Assembly: GCA_902767055.1 (NCBI GenBank)
Contig: CACXFX010000092.1
Location: forward strand, 1 to 9,064
Reading direction: 5' to 3'
DNA: 9,064 bases
Origin: an uncultured Pseudomonadota bacterium
GTDB lineage: Bacteria > Pseudomonadota > Alphaproteobacteria > RF32 > CAG-239
Shown: positions 1 through 5,141 of the stretch, one piece after another
Position numbering within the stretch: the first letter of the stretch is position 1
Layout: each line of letters begins with the position of its first letter
Program-made: the position numbers and the translations under genes
Notes under the pieces: generated by a model
The model's input: the letters and a program-made list of their open reading frames with translations, nothing else
Database searches by the model: none
What the model was told of the DNA's origin: nothing

Positions 1-11
1 AAAAGGGCGTT

Positions 12-755
12 CTACATTGAGAAATCTTCGCCCAAATAGACTTGGCGGACTTCTTTGTTTTTAACAATTTCGTCAGGTGTGCCTTCCATCAAAACAGAGC
101 CGCCATGGAGAATGTATGCCCTGTCGATGATGTCAAGTGTTTCTCTGACATTGTGGTCCGTAATCAAGACGCCTAAGCCCCTGTTTTTGAGCTGAGAAAC
201 AAGGGATCTGATTTCGCCGACAGCAATCGGGTCAATACCGGCTAAAGGTTCATCAAGCAAAATGAAATCGGGGTTTGAAGCCAAGGCACGTGCAATTTCA
301 AGTCGTCTGCGCTCACCGCCGGATAAAGCTATGGCAGGAGATTTTCTTAAATGGGCAATCGAAAATTCGGACAATAATTCTTCAAGCTTTGCTTCGCGTT
401 TGCTCTCATCTTTTTCGGTCAGTTCCAAAATCGCCATAATATTATCTTCAACGGATAGCGTTCTGAATATGGAAGATTCTTGAGGTAAATATCCGATGCC
501 CATACGCGCGCGTTGGTACATCGGCATATTGGTAATATCTTCACCGCCCAAATGTACATCACCGTAGTCAGGTGTAATCAGTCCGATGACACAATAAAAG
601 CAAGTCGTTTTACCGGCACCGTTCGGGCCTAAAAGTCCGACAGCCTCGCCCTGTTTAACGTGCAGAGATACATTCTTTAAAACCGAACGATTTTTATATT
701 TTTTACCGATATTGAAAATTTCTAAAACGGTTGCATTCTGATTATTTTTTTTCAT
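12..755 (-). CDS. lptB: LPS export ABC transporter ATP-binding protein LptB
   Basis: LptB is the cytoplasmic ATPase of the LptB2FGC complex. It powers extraction of lipopolysaccharide from the inner membrane and its movement along the LptA bridge. The 247-residue protein has a full ABC ATPase: Walker A GPNGAGKT (43-50), Q-loop Gln92, signature LSGGERR (144-150), Walker B FILLDEP (164-170) and switch His201 in TDHNV. The C-terminal VYLGEDF is characteristic of LptB rather than of other ABC ATPases such as LivF, and the length is normal for the family. The ATG at 753-755 has an AAGGAA ribosome site about 8 bases upstream. It overlaps the end of the upstream lptC-lptA fusion gene by 14 bases, which suggests translational coupling. 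The usual downstream rpoN cannot be judged because the window ends here. Confidence 0.97.
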   Translation of the reverse strand: MKKNNQNATVLEIFNIGKKYKNRSVLKNVSLHVKQGEAVGLLGPNGAGKTTCFYCVIGLITPDYGDVHLGGEDITNMPMYQRARMGIGYLPQESSIFRTLSVEDNIMAILELTEKDESKREAKLEELLSEFSIAHLRKSPAIALSGGERRRLEIARALASNPDFILLDEPLAGIDPIAVGEIRSLVSQLKNRGLGVLITDHNVRETLDIIDRAYILHGGSVLMEGTPDEIVKNKEVRQVYLGEDFSM

Positions 756-1824
756 GCTTTGTTTCCTTTATCGTTGAAGAGCGTATGACGCCCGTAATGC
801 GGTTATCTTTCGATTTTGATACCATTTTGCCGACAGATGTCTTAATGTCAAAAATAACTTTATCACCATAGATTAAACTCTCACCTTTTTTCAAAACCAC
901 ATTTTGCTCTAATTCAAGTAAATTCTGATGGGGAAGATAGCGTCCGAAATCGCCTTTTCCGACAGCCTCTGCGGTTGTAATAACAACGTGACCGAAAGCT
1001 TCAATTTTGTTAAGCTCAAAGTCTTTTGCGTTTTTCAAAAAGATAATCAGTTTATCGGCATTGATCGTGATATCTTCTCTTGTTAAGACGACATTGCCTT
1101 CGGATACGATTTTATTTAAGGTCTTAAAATACGTCGTTTTTATACTTGAAGTTAAAACGCTGTCTTCACGCACCATTTTAGAATGTCCGTTTAATCTTAA
1201 GGTTTCGGCGTTTTTATCATAAAAAAATCCGTCTGCCCAGAGTTTTCCCCAAGCCCCTGATGCAAAAACTTTTTGAGACCCGAAACCGGTCGCTTTTTTA
1301 AAATCATATTCGGCCATATTTGTTTTAATCGTTGTGTCTTTATCGTATACGGCAACCAGATTTTGTTCGGCCTTAACAATATTTTCGGTTTGGTTGTAAT
1401 AGCCGATGTCTGCCTTTATATCGGCAAATCTGCCCTCATCGTCCAGTGCGATTTGGCCTTTTGGGTTGGTTAATTTAACAATTTTTGAGGAAGGCTCGGT
1501 TTCTTCCATCAAGTCGGCTGTAAAAGAGCTGATTTTGCCGTCAGAATCCGTGACCGAAAACGAGGTTTTTTCAACATGTAATTTTTCAAGCTCTCCGGCT
1601 TTTGGCGCCGTTAAATCGTATTCGACCAGTGGCGAATTATTTTTCAAATGCGGAAAAATCAGCACAAGCGATACCAAAACAGCCGCAATCGAGGGCATTA
1701 AAAGTTTTAAAAGCCGCAAACGCCTTTGGCGCGGATGAAACGGGCCGTCGGCGTTTTGATATGCAGCTTTTTTAAATGATTTGGTGTTTTCAAAAAAACT
1801 GTCTATTTCTTTGATGTCAACCAA
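742..1824 (-). CDS. LptC-LptA fusion, LPS transport periplasmic bridge protein
   Basis: This 360-residue protein joins two LPS-transport parts that are normally separate. Residues 1-38 are cytoplasmic and basic, and 39-58 form one membrane segment. Residues 65-218 read as an alphaproteobacterial LptC periplasmic domain. Residues 225-345 read as an LptA/OstA domain, with recurring strands such as SEGNVVLTRED, IEAFGHVVITT and LELEQNVVLKKGESLIYGD. There is no second signal peptide between the domains, so the LptA part would be tethered to the inner membrane through LptC. The start is a TTG (1822-1824) directly after the kdsD stop. GGAG 8 bases upstream supports it, and no other methionine occurs before the membrane segment. 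The gene sits between kdsD and lptB exactly where lptC and lptA are usually found. The domain assignment is from recognised patterns, not a profile search. Confidence 0.85.
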   Translation of the reverse strand: MVDIKEIDSFFENTKSFKKAAYQNADGPFHPRQRRLRLLKLLMPSIAAVLVSLVLIFPHLKNNSPLVEYDLTAPKAGELEKLHVEKTSFSVTDSDGKISSFTADLMEETEPSSKIVKLTNPKGQIALDDEGRFADIKADIGYYNQTENIVKAEQNLVAVYDKDTTIKTNMAEYDFKKATGFGSQKVFASGAWGKLWADGFFYDKNAETLRLNGHSKMVREDSVLTSSIKTTYFKTLNKIVSEGNVVLTREDITINADKLIIFLKNAKDFELNKIEAFGHVVITTAEAVGKGDFGRYLPHQNLLELEQNVVLKKGESLIYGDKVIFDIKTSVGKMVSKSKDNRITGVIRSSTIKETKHEKK

Positions 1825-2790
1825 CTAGACAACTCCGGCACGCAAACAATCGTGAATGTGGATCAAACCGACCGGTTTACCGTCTTCAACGGCAAAGAGG
1901 TTTGTAATGCCGCGACCGGTATTGTTCATCACATAGACAGCCTCGCTGGCCAAAACATCAGGACGAATTGTTTTCGGATTTTTCGTCATCACGGTCGAAA
2001 CTTTTTCTTCAATCAATTTCGGAGACATCCAGCGGCGTAAATCGCCATCGGTGATCATACCGATAAGGATACCTTTTTTATCAACGATACCGACGCAACC
2101 AAGCATCTTTTCACTCATAACCATCAAAGCTTCTTGCATAATGGCATCTTCACCGACAATCGGCATTTCATCGCCCGAGTGCATCAAATCGGATACTTTG
2201 CAAAGTATTGCACCCAATTTTCCGCCCGGATGGCGACGTTTATAATCCGTTTCAGAAAAGCCTTTGCGCTCCATCAAAGCAATTGCGATGGCATCACCCA
2301 AAACAAGGGTTGCCGTTGTTGATGATGTCGGCGCCAAACCCAAAGGACAGGCTTCACCGTCATCGGGCAATTTTAGCAAATAATCACCCGCTTTGCCAAG
2401 TGTACTGTCAGGATTTTTTGTCATTGCAATGAGCGGTATATGGTAGCGTTTACAGTACATCAAAATATCTGATAATTCTTTTGATTCACCACCGTTTGAA
2501 ATCGCTAAAACGACATCATCATCGGAAAGCATGCCCAAATCGCCGTGGCTGGCCTCGCCCGGGTGAACAAAAAAGGACGGCGTGCCGGTGGAGGCAAGTG
2601 TGGCCGCAATTTTTCGGCCGATGTGTCCGGATTTTCCCATGCCGGTAATAATCAAGCGGCCTTTGCACTTTTCAATAACATCAAGCACCTTGGTAAAATT
2701 ATCATTTAATTCTTTTTTCATCATTTCCAAAGCTTCAACTTCGCGATCGATCGTTTCAACAGCAGCTTTGATATCTTTATTTTCAGACAT
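1825..2790 (-). CDS. kdsD: D-arabinose-5-phosphate isomerase (KdsD/KpsF family)
   Basis: The enzyme interconverts ribulose-5-phosphate and arabinose-5-phosphate, the first step towards Kdo for the LPS inner core. From the ATG chosen here the protein has 321 residues, typical of the family. The SIS sugar-isomerase domain shows GMGKSGHIGRK (50-60), HPGEASHGDLG (76-86), SNGGES (98-103), TSSTT (155-159) and HPGGKLG (187-193). Two CBS repeats follow, with ITDGDLRR (246-253) in the first and GLIHIHDCLRAG at the end. The ATG at 2788-2790 lies 11 bases after GGAG. A TTG two codons earlier (2794-2796) lies 5 bases after it and is a real alternative, giving 323 residues. It is the first gene of an operon with the lptC-lptA fusion and lptB, behind its own promoter. 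Confidence 0.96.
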   Translation of the reverse strand: MSENKDIKAAVETIDREVEALEMMKKELNDNFTKVLDVIEKCKGRLIITGMGKSGHIGRKIAATLASTGTPSFFVHPGEASHGDLGMLSDDDVVLAISNGGESKELSDILMYCKRYHIPLIAMTKNPDSTLGKAGDYLLKLPDDGEACPLGLAPTSSTTATLVLGDAIAIALMERKGFSETDYKRRHPGGKLGAILCKVSDLMHSGDEMPIVGEDAIMQEALMVMSEKMLGCVGIVDKKGILIGMITDGDLRRWMSPKLIEEKVSTVMTKNPKTIRPDVLASEAVYVMNNTGRGITNLFAVEDGKPVGLIHIHDCLRAGVV

Positions 2791-2823
2791 ATTCAAAAGT
2801 TCTCCAAGTTAAAAGATAACCTG

Positions 2824-2851
2824 ATTATAAAGTATTTTTTTATCAAGGCAA
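2824..2851 (-). promoter_or_regulatory. Probable sigma-70-type promoter of the kdsD operon
   Basis: On the minus strand, TTGCCT (2846-2851) and a perfect TATAAT (2824-2829) are 16 bases apart. Transcription would start near 2817, leaving a leader of about 27 bases before the kdsD ATG. The promoter lies downstream of the strong terminator at 2922-2956, so the operon has its own transcription unit. Its -35 box is part of a small inverted repeat (2845-2864). Confidence 0.6.
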
Positions 2852-2864
2852 GTGATTTTGCCTT
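2845..2864. repeat. Inverted repeat over the kdsD -35 box
   Basis: AAGGCAA (2845-2851) and TTGCCTT (2858-2864) are perfect arms around a 6-base spacer. On the plus strand the right arm runs into a row of six Ts (2863-2868), so it resembles an intrinsic terminator for transcription coming antisense out of kdsD. It could instead be an operator or a chance hairpin. Nothing in the sequence decides between these. Confidence 0.4.
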
Positions 2865-2921
2865 TTTTACAACCGCCTGAAAAGCACATTTTGTTGCCGA
2901 TTGTGACAATCGTGATGCAGC

Positions 2922-2956
2922 AAAAAAAAATACGTGGTAATTGGTTTACCACGTAT
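2922..2956 (-). terminator. Strong intrinsic terminator after the 6S RNA gene
   Basis: Read on the minus strand, an 11-bp perfect stem (2946-2956 with 2930-2940, TACGTGGTAA and its complement) with a 5-base loop is followed by nine Ts (2922-2930). It ends the zauP-zapA-6S transcript and separates it from the kdsD operon. It lies about 50 bases beyond the mature 6S end, so the primary transcript probably needs 3' trimming. Confidence 0.9.
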
Positions 2957-3007
2957 AGGAGATTAAAATGAAAAAAAGATTTTAATTTTAACTTTAAATA
3001 AATTAGT

Positions 3008-3178
3008 ACAAACACCAAAGCCGTCTGACCGTTTATACTTTCATATATATCGAACCGCTTTGTTAAGGTGGGTGCCATGTATATAGACCACGATCTATAC
3101 AGAGACAGCTCCCGTTTGAAATAGTGTTGGCTCGGATAACTCAAGCGGATAATCGAATCAGACAGCCTCACTGTTTAT
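3008..3178 (-). ncRNA. ssrS: 6S RNA, regulator of housekeeping RNA polymerase
   Basis: 6S RNA mimics an open promoter and binds the sigma-70 RNA polymerase. The assignment rests on position and fold. The gene starts 13 bases after the zapA stop, the conserved place for ssrS in proteobacteria. The ends 3158-3178 and 3008-3028 form a terminal helix of about 20 pairs with one mismatch, including nine consecutive pairs GCUGUCUGA/UCAGACGGC. Inside it a second helix (CCGCUU with AAGCGG) closes a large, mostly unpaired bubble. An apical arm (GGGAGCUGU with ACAUGGCACCC, then UAUAGA with UCUAUA) lies beyond the bubble. The length of about 171 bases fits. A promoter directly upstream and a terminator downstream complete the unit. 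A covariance-model search was not possible here. Confidence 0.85.
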
Positions 3179-3184
3179 GATTGT

Positions 3185-3213
3185 ATCATATCACGATTTT
3201 AAGATGTTTTCAA
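3185..3213 (-). promoter_or_regulatory. Promoter of the 6S RNA gene
   Basis: TTGAAA (3208-3213) and TATGAT (3185-3190) are exactly 17 bases apart on the minus strand. Transcription would start near 3178, which matches the first paired base of the 6S terminal helix. The -35 box lies inside the last codons of zapA, so 6S RNA can be made independently of the division operon. Confidence 0.7.
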
Positions 3214-3673
3214 GTACTTTTATTTGCTCAGCCGCATTTTTTATGCTTTCGGCAATTTGTCCGTCTATTGCTGAAAAATCAATGGTTTGGGTTGACGGTT
3301 TTTCAACTTCGACAATCTTTTCAACGACTTTTTCAACAGGCACCTCGACGATTTTTTCGACCGGTACTTCAACAACTTTTTCGACTTCGACGATTTTTTC
3401 GACCGGTACTTCAACAACTTTTTCAACGATTTTTTCAACCGTTTCAATTTTTTGTGTCGCCGGTACGCCTTTTTTTGCATCCTGTAATTCATCCGCGAGC
3501 AACAGAGCGACCATTACAAGCAACTGATTTTCATTGATATGATTGTTGCCGCGCGTTAAAAGAGCTGCTTTTTCATTGAGCATCGCCGCCAGGCGGAAAA
3601 TGTTTCCTTCCTGACCGTCACCGCATGCAATACCGTATTCGCGGCCGTTAATTTGAATTGTTACCTGAGCCAT
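3191..3673 (-). CDS. zapA: Cell division protein ZapA with a Val/Glu/Lys repeat insertion
   Basis: ZapA binds FtsZ filaments and helps to focus the Z-ring at midcell. Residues 1-66 match the usual ZapA head: VTIQINGREYGIACGDGQE, then the helix with LAAMLNEKA and the hydrophobic stretch LLVMVALLLADEL. The last 25 or so residues form a helix. Between them, residues 79-125 are an unusual repeat built from VEKIVE, VEVPVEK and VEVEK units, with a near-perfect 42-bp (14-residue) DNA repeat. This brings the protein to 160 residues, against roughly 100-110 for typical ZapA. The ATG (3671-3673) lies inside the end of the upstream zauP-like gene, overlapping it by 26 bases. The 6S RNA gene follows. The assignment is supported by both the head domain and this gene order. 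Confidence 0.88.
   Translation of the reverse strand: MAQVTIQINGREYGIACGDGQEGNIFRLAAMLNEKAALLTRGNNHINENQLLVMVALLLADELQDAKKGVPATQKIETVEKIVEKVVEVPVEKIVEVEKVVEVPVEKIVEVPVEKVVEKIVEVEKPSTQTIDFSAIDGQIAESIKNAAEQIKVLENILKS
3345..3428. repeat. 42-bp tandem repeat inside zapA
   Basis: Two adjacent 42-bp units (3345-3386 and 3387-3428) are identical over their first 38 bases. They encode 14 residues of the VEKVVEVPVEKIVE type. Looser copies of the same codon pattern (rows of GAAAAA and GTTGAA triplets on the coding strand) flank them to about 3300 and 3440. Because the unit is a multiple of three, slippage or unequal recombination would change the ZapA linker length in frame. Confidence 0.85.
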
Positions 3674-3911
3674 TGTCTTCTAAAACCTTATCTATTGTTG
3701 CCGTACATACACTCACTTTTTGAAAAGCTTTGGCGATTGTGTCTTTCAAATGATTGATTTCATCATTTTTTTGCGTCATATTTTGTCTGTATGATTCTTT
3801 TTGTTGAAAAAGCGCATTTTTCCGCGTTTCAACCGTTCTTTTCAAAGCTTCAACGCTTTCATTTAAATCGTTTAAGGCCTCAAAAGTCGACTTAAAATTC
3901 TGTGTATCCAT
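3648..3911 (-). CDS. Small coiled-coil protein upstream of ZapA (ZauP-like)
   Basis: This 87-residue protein is mostly charged helix with heptad-like spacing at about residues 8-62 (FEALNDLNESVEALKRTVE, then KNDEINHLKDTIAKAF). It ends in a polar Asn/Ser-rich tail. In Caulobacter a coiled-coil protein encoded just upstream of zapA, ZauP, works with ZapA to focus the Z-ring; short coiled-coil proteins at this locus are common in alphaproteobacteria. The assignment rests on position, the 26-base overlap with zapA, size and predicted coiled coil. Sequence identity to ZauP cannot be judged here. The ATG is at 3909-3911 with only a weak AAAGAAAG ribosome site. It is the first gene of the zauP-zapA unit and diverges from the gene at 3995. 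Confidence 0.7.
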   Translation of the reverse strand: MDTQNFKSTFEALNDLNESVEALKRTVETRKNALFQQKESYRQNMTQKNDEINHLKDTIAKAFQKVSVCTATIDKVLEDNGSGNNSN

Positions 3912-3941
3912 AAAATTTGCTTTCTTTTTTTTACAAAACAG

Positions 3942-3971
3942 ATTATATGTATTTTATAACAAATTTATCAA
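3942..3971 (-). promoter_or_regulatory. Probable promoter of the zauP-zapA unit
   Basis: TTGATA (3966-3971) and a perfect TATAAT (3942-3947) lie 18 bases apart on the minus strand, giving a start near 3935 and a leader of about 24 bases. A weaker plus-strand pair, TTTACA (3930-3935) and TATAAC (3955-3960), overlaps it and could drive the divergent gene. The two promoters would then compete for the same 40 bases. Confidence 0.5.
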
Positions 3972-3994
3972 TTGACAAGAAGCAATCAAAGATT

Positions 3995-4501
3995 ATGCAA
4001 AAGTTTATCATATCCGTCACTAAAGAAAATTTTAATTTAATTGAAGACAAGCGTTTTGAATGTTTTATTTTAAGCGAAAGTTTGGGCGCTGAATTTAAGA
4101 GCGCATTTGCACAAAAAGCAAAGCAGCAAAACAAACTTGTTTTGAGCTTTTCAAAAGAGGATTGCTTAAAATACAATCTTGACGGGCTGATTGTCGATCT
4201 GTCTAAATCTGAGCATATCTTATCGGATTATGAGAAAGCAACCGGCGATTTGAAAGGTAAATTTATCGGTGTGATTTGCCGCAATCGGCGCCACGAAGCT
4301 ATGCTTTGCAGTGAGTGCGAGCCTGATTTTATCGTTTTCAGAGCTTGGGAAAAAGGTGCGGATAAAGTCAAAGAGCTTATCTCTTGGTATGCCGACCTTT
4401 TTTTGATTCAATCTGCTGTTTTACCGATGGAAATTGTTGATTTTACGGCGTTTGAAACAGATTTTGTTATTTTAGATGATGTGTTATTAAAAGGTATTTG
4501 A
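3995..4501 (+). CDS. Short thiamine-phosphate synthase-like (ThiE/TenI fold) protein
   Basis: The 168-residue product looks like a shortened member of the thiamine-phosphate synthase superfamily of TIM barrels. It alternates strands and helices: FIISV near the start, LVLSF (48-52), DGLIVDL (63-69), then KFIGVICRNRRHEAM (89-103), which resembles the 'iGvS.hs..ea' strand of ThiE. PDFIVFRAW (110-118) matches the 'aDYv.fG' strand, and TDFVILDD comes at the end. ThiE is usually about 200 residues or more. The usual glycine-rich phosphate-binding loops are not apparent, so catalytic activity is doubtful. The ATG at 3995 places the first strand correctly. Upstream in-frame starts at 3917 (TTG) and 3947 (ATG) would run into the divergent promoter. 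Its stop is 4 bases from that of the convergent gene at 4506. Function is not assigned. Confidence 0.55.
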   Translation: MQKFIISVTKENFNLIEDKRFECFILSESLGAEFKSAFAQKAKQQNKLVLSFSKEDCLKYNLDGLIVDLSKSEHILSDYEKATGDLKGKFIGVICRNRRHEAMLCSECEPDFIVFRAWEKGADKVKELISWYADLFLIQSAVLPMEIVDFTAFETDFVILDDVLLKGI

Positions 4502-4505
4502 GATT

Positions 4506-4775
4506 TTAATTATCTGAAACATCTTTAAGCTCGTTTTCCGTCGTTGTTTGAGTGCTTTTGGCGTCTTCGACGACGCTATCAACGCCATTTTGGATGGCAT
4601 CTTTTGTCGCGTTATAGCCGTCTTTTATTGCCTGTCCCGTATTGGAAGTAACGTGATCTGTCATTTCAGAAACGGTTGAGTCTTTGGTCAATTTTCCCTG
4701 ATAAAAGCCGACACCGATAAAATAAATCGCGGCAATGATAAGGATATAAAACAAATATTTGAGAAGCGTTCCCAT
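4506..4775 (-). CDS. Small membrane-anchored protein of unknown function
   Basis: I do not recognise this 89-residue protein. Residues 5-25 (LLKYLFYILIIAAIYFIGVGF) form one membrane segment directly after the start. A soluble tail of about 60 residues follows, rich in Thr, Asp, Ala and Asn, with repeated TKDAIQNG- and VEDAK-like amphipathic helix character. This is reminiscent of small stress or envelope proteins, but no family can be named. The ATG at 4773-4775 is chosen because AGGGAGA lies about 8 bases upstream. The reading frame extends further up to 4838, but that part overlaps the likely promoter. The gene is convergent with the thiamine-synthase-like gene. Confidence 0.75.
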   Translation of the reverse strand: MGTLLKYLFYILIIAAIYFIGVGFYQGKLTKDSTVSEMTDHVTSNTGQAIKDGYNATKDAIQNGVDSVVEDAKSTQTTTENELKDVSDN

Positions 4776-4810
4776 TAAAAAAATCTCCCTGAAATTAAAA
4801 TTCAAAAAGA

Positions 4811-4838
4811 TAAATATGCTCTGGCTTTTGTTTTTCAA
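4811..4838 (-). promoter_or_regulatory. Possible promoter of the small membrane protein gene
   Basis: TTGAAA (4833-4838) and TATTTA (4811-4816) are 16 bases apart on the minus strand and about 35 bases upstream of the chosen ATG. The -10 box is only a moderate match. Its place supports the shorter reading of the gene at 4506-4775. Confidence 0.45.
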
Positions 4839-4893
4839 GGGAGGATAAGAAAAACGGATATGAATCTATATCTAAAGTCATAGAATTTTTTGC

Positions 4894-4924
4894 TTTACTT
4901 TAAAAATGAAATAGGTAGTATATA
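4894..4924 (+). promoter_or_regulatory. Weak promoter candidate before the structured RNA
   Basis: TTTACT (4894-4899) and TATATG (4919-4924) are 19 bases apart. A start would fall near 4931, exactly at the first hairpin of the candidate RNA. The match is poor at both boxes, so this is only a suggestion for where the pilin transcript begins. Confidence 0.3.
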
Positions 4925-4930
4925 TGTTAA

Positions 4931-5104
4931 GACGTTCGGTTGGACGTCCTTGGACCACAAATCCATTACAAGATGTCAGACAGGACATAAAACTGTATTC
5001 CAGTCCAAAGGCTGGAAGGTGATTGAATAAGAGTTTTCCTCAAATAGGTCGCGCTATCATCTTGTAATAGTTTGTGCTTCCAGTCGCTTGATTAAAAAGG
5101 GCGA
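4931..5104 (+). ncRNA. Candidate structured leader or small RNA upstream of the pilin genes
   Basis: The gene-free stretch from 4776 to 5141 contains a long fold with no reading frame to explain it. Hairpin GACGT/ACGTC lies at 4931-4948. A long-range helix follows: TTGGA (4950-4954) with TTCCAG (5079-5083), CACAAA (4956-4961) with TTTGTG (5071-5076), and ATTACAAGATG (4965-4975) with CATCTTGTAAT (5058-5068), the last two being perfect. Inside it, TTCCAGTC (4998-5005) pairs with GGCTGGAA (5010-5017) across a CAAA loop. The bases 4976-4997 and 5018-5057 are left as possible junction or ligand-binding loops. I do not recognise it as a known riboswitch or ncRNA class. Plus-strand orientation is inferred from the terminator-like hairpin at its 3' end and the pilin gene downstream. 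Confidence 0.5.
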
Positions 5105-5113
5105 TTTTGTTTT
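5084..5113 (+). terminator. Terminator-like hairpin between the structured RNA and the first pilin
   Basis: TCGCTT (5084-5089) pairs with GGGCGA (5099-5104), including two G-U pairs, around a 9-base loop. TTTTGTTTT (5105-5113) follows, then more A/T. It is weaker than the terminators at 2922 and 6488 and could act as an attenuator before the pilin ribosome site, or mark the end of a free small RNA. Confidence 0.4.
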
Positions 5114-5141
5114 AATAATTTTTTTAAAAAGGAAAACGAAA

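Noticed and set aside
2809..3171. 120-residue open reading frame on the minus strand between zapA and kdsD
   Set aside because: It lies over the 6S RNA and its terminator, has no ribosome site and resembles no protein. The RNA helices explain the sequence better.
3290..3440. CRISPR-like array in the zapA repeat
   Set aside because: The units are directly adjacent without spacers, keep the reading frame and sit inside a conserved gene.
3177..3537. Plus-strand frames with Phe-Ser-Thr or Arg-Phe-Phe repeats
   Set aside because: They are antisense shadows of the zapA repeat; their periodicity follows from the Val/Glu/Lys codons of zapA.
3917..3994. Longer N-terminus for the thiamine-synthase-like protein (TTG at 3917 or ATG at 3947)
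   Set aside because: It would place coding sequence across the divergent zauP promoter and add a tail before the expected first strand. The ATG at 3995 fits the fold, though its ribosome site is weak.
4860..4883. Seven-codon leader peptide (ATG at 4860) after a GGGAGGA motif
   Set aside because: The spacing of about 14 bases is too long, and the motif lies in the promoter region of the opposite-strand gene. No amino-acid bias suggests attenuation.
4931..5104. Known riboswitch, tmRNA, SRP RNA or RNase P RNA
   Set aside because: None of the hallmark sequences of these RNAs could be found; only the fold itself is supported.
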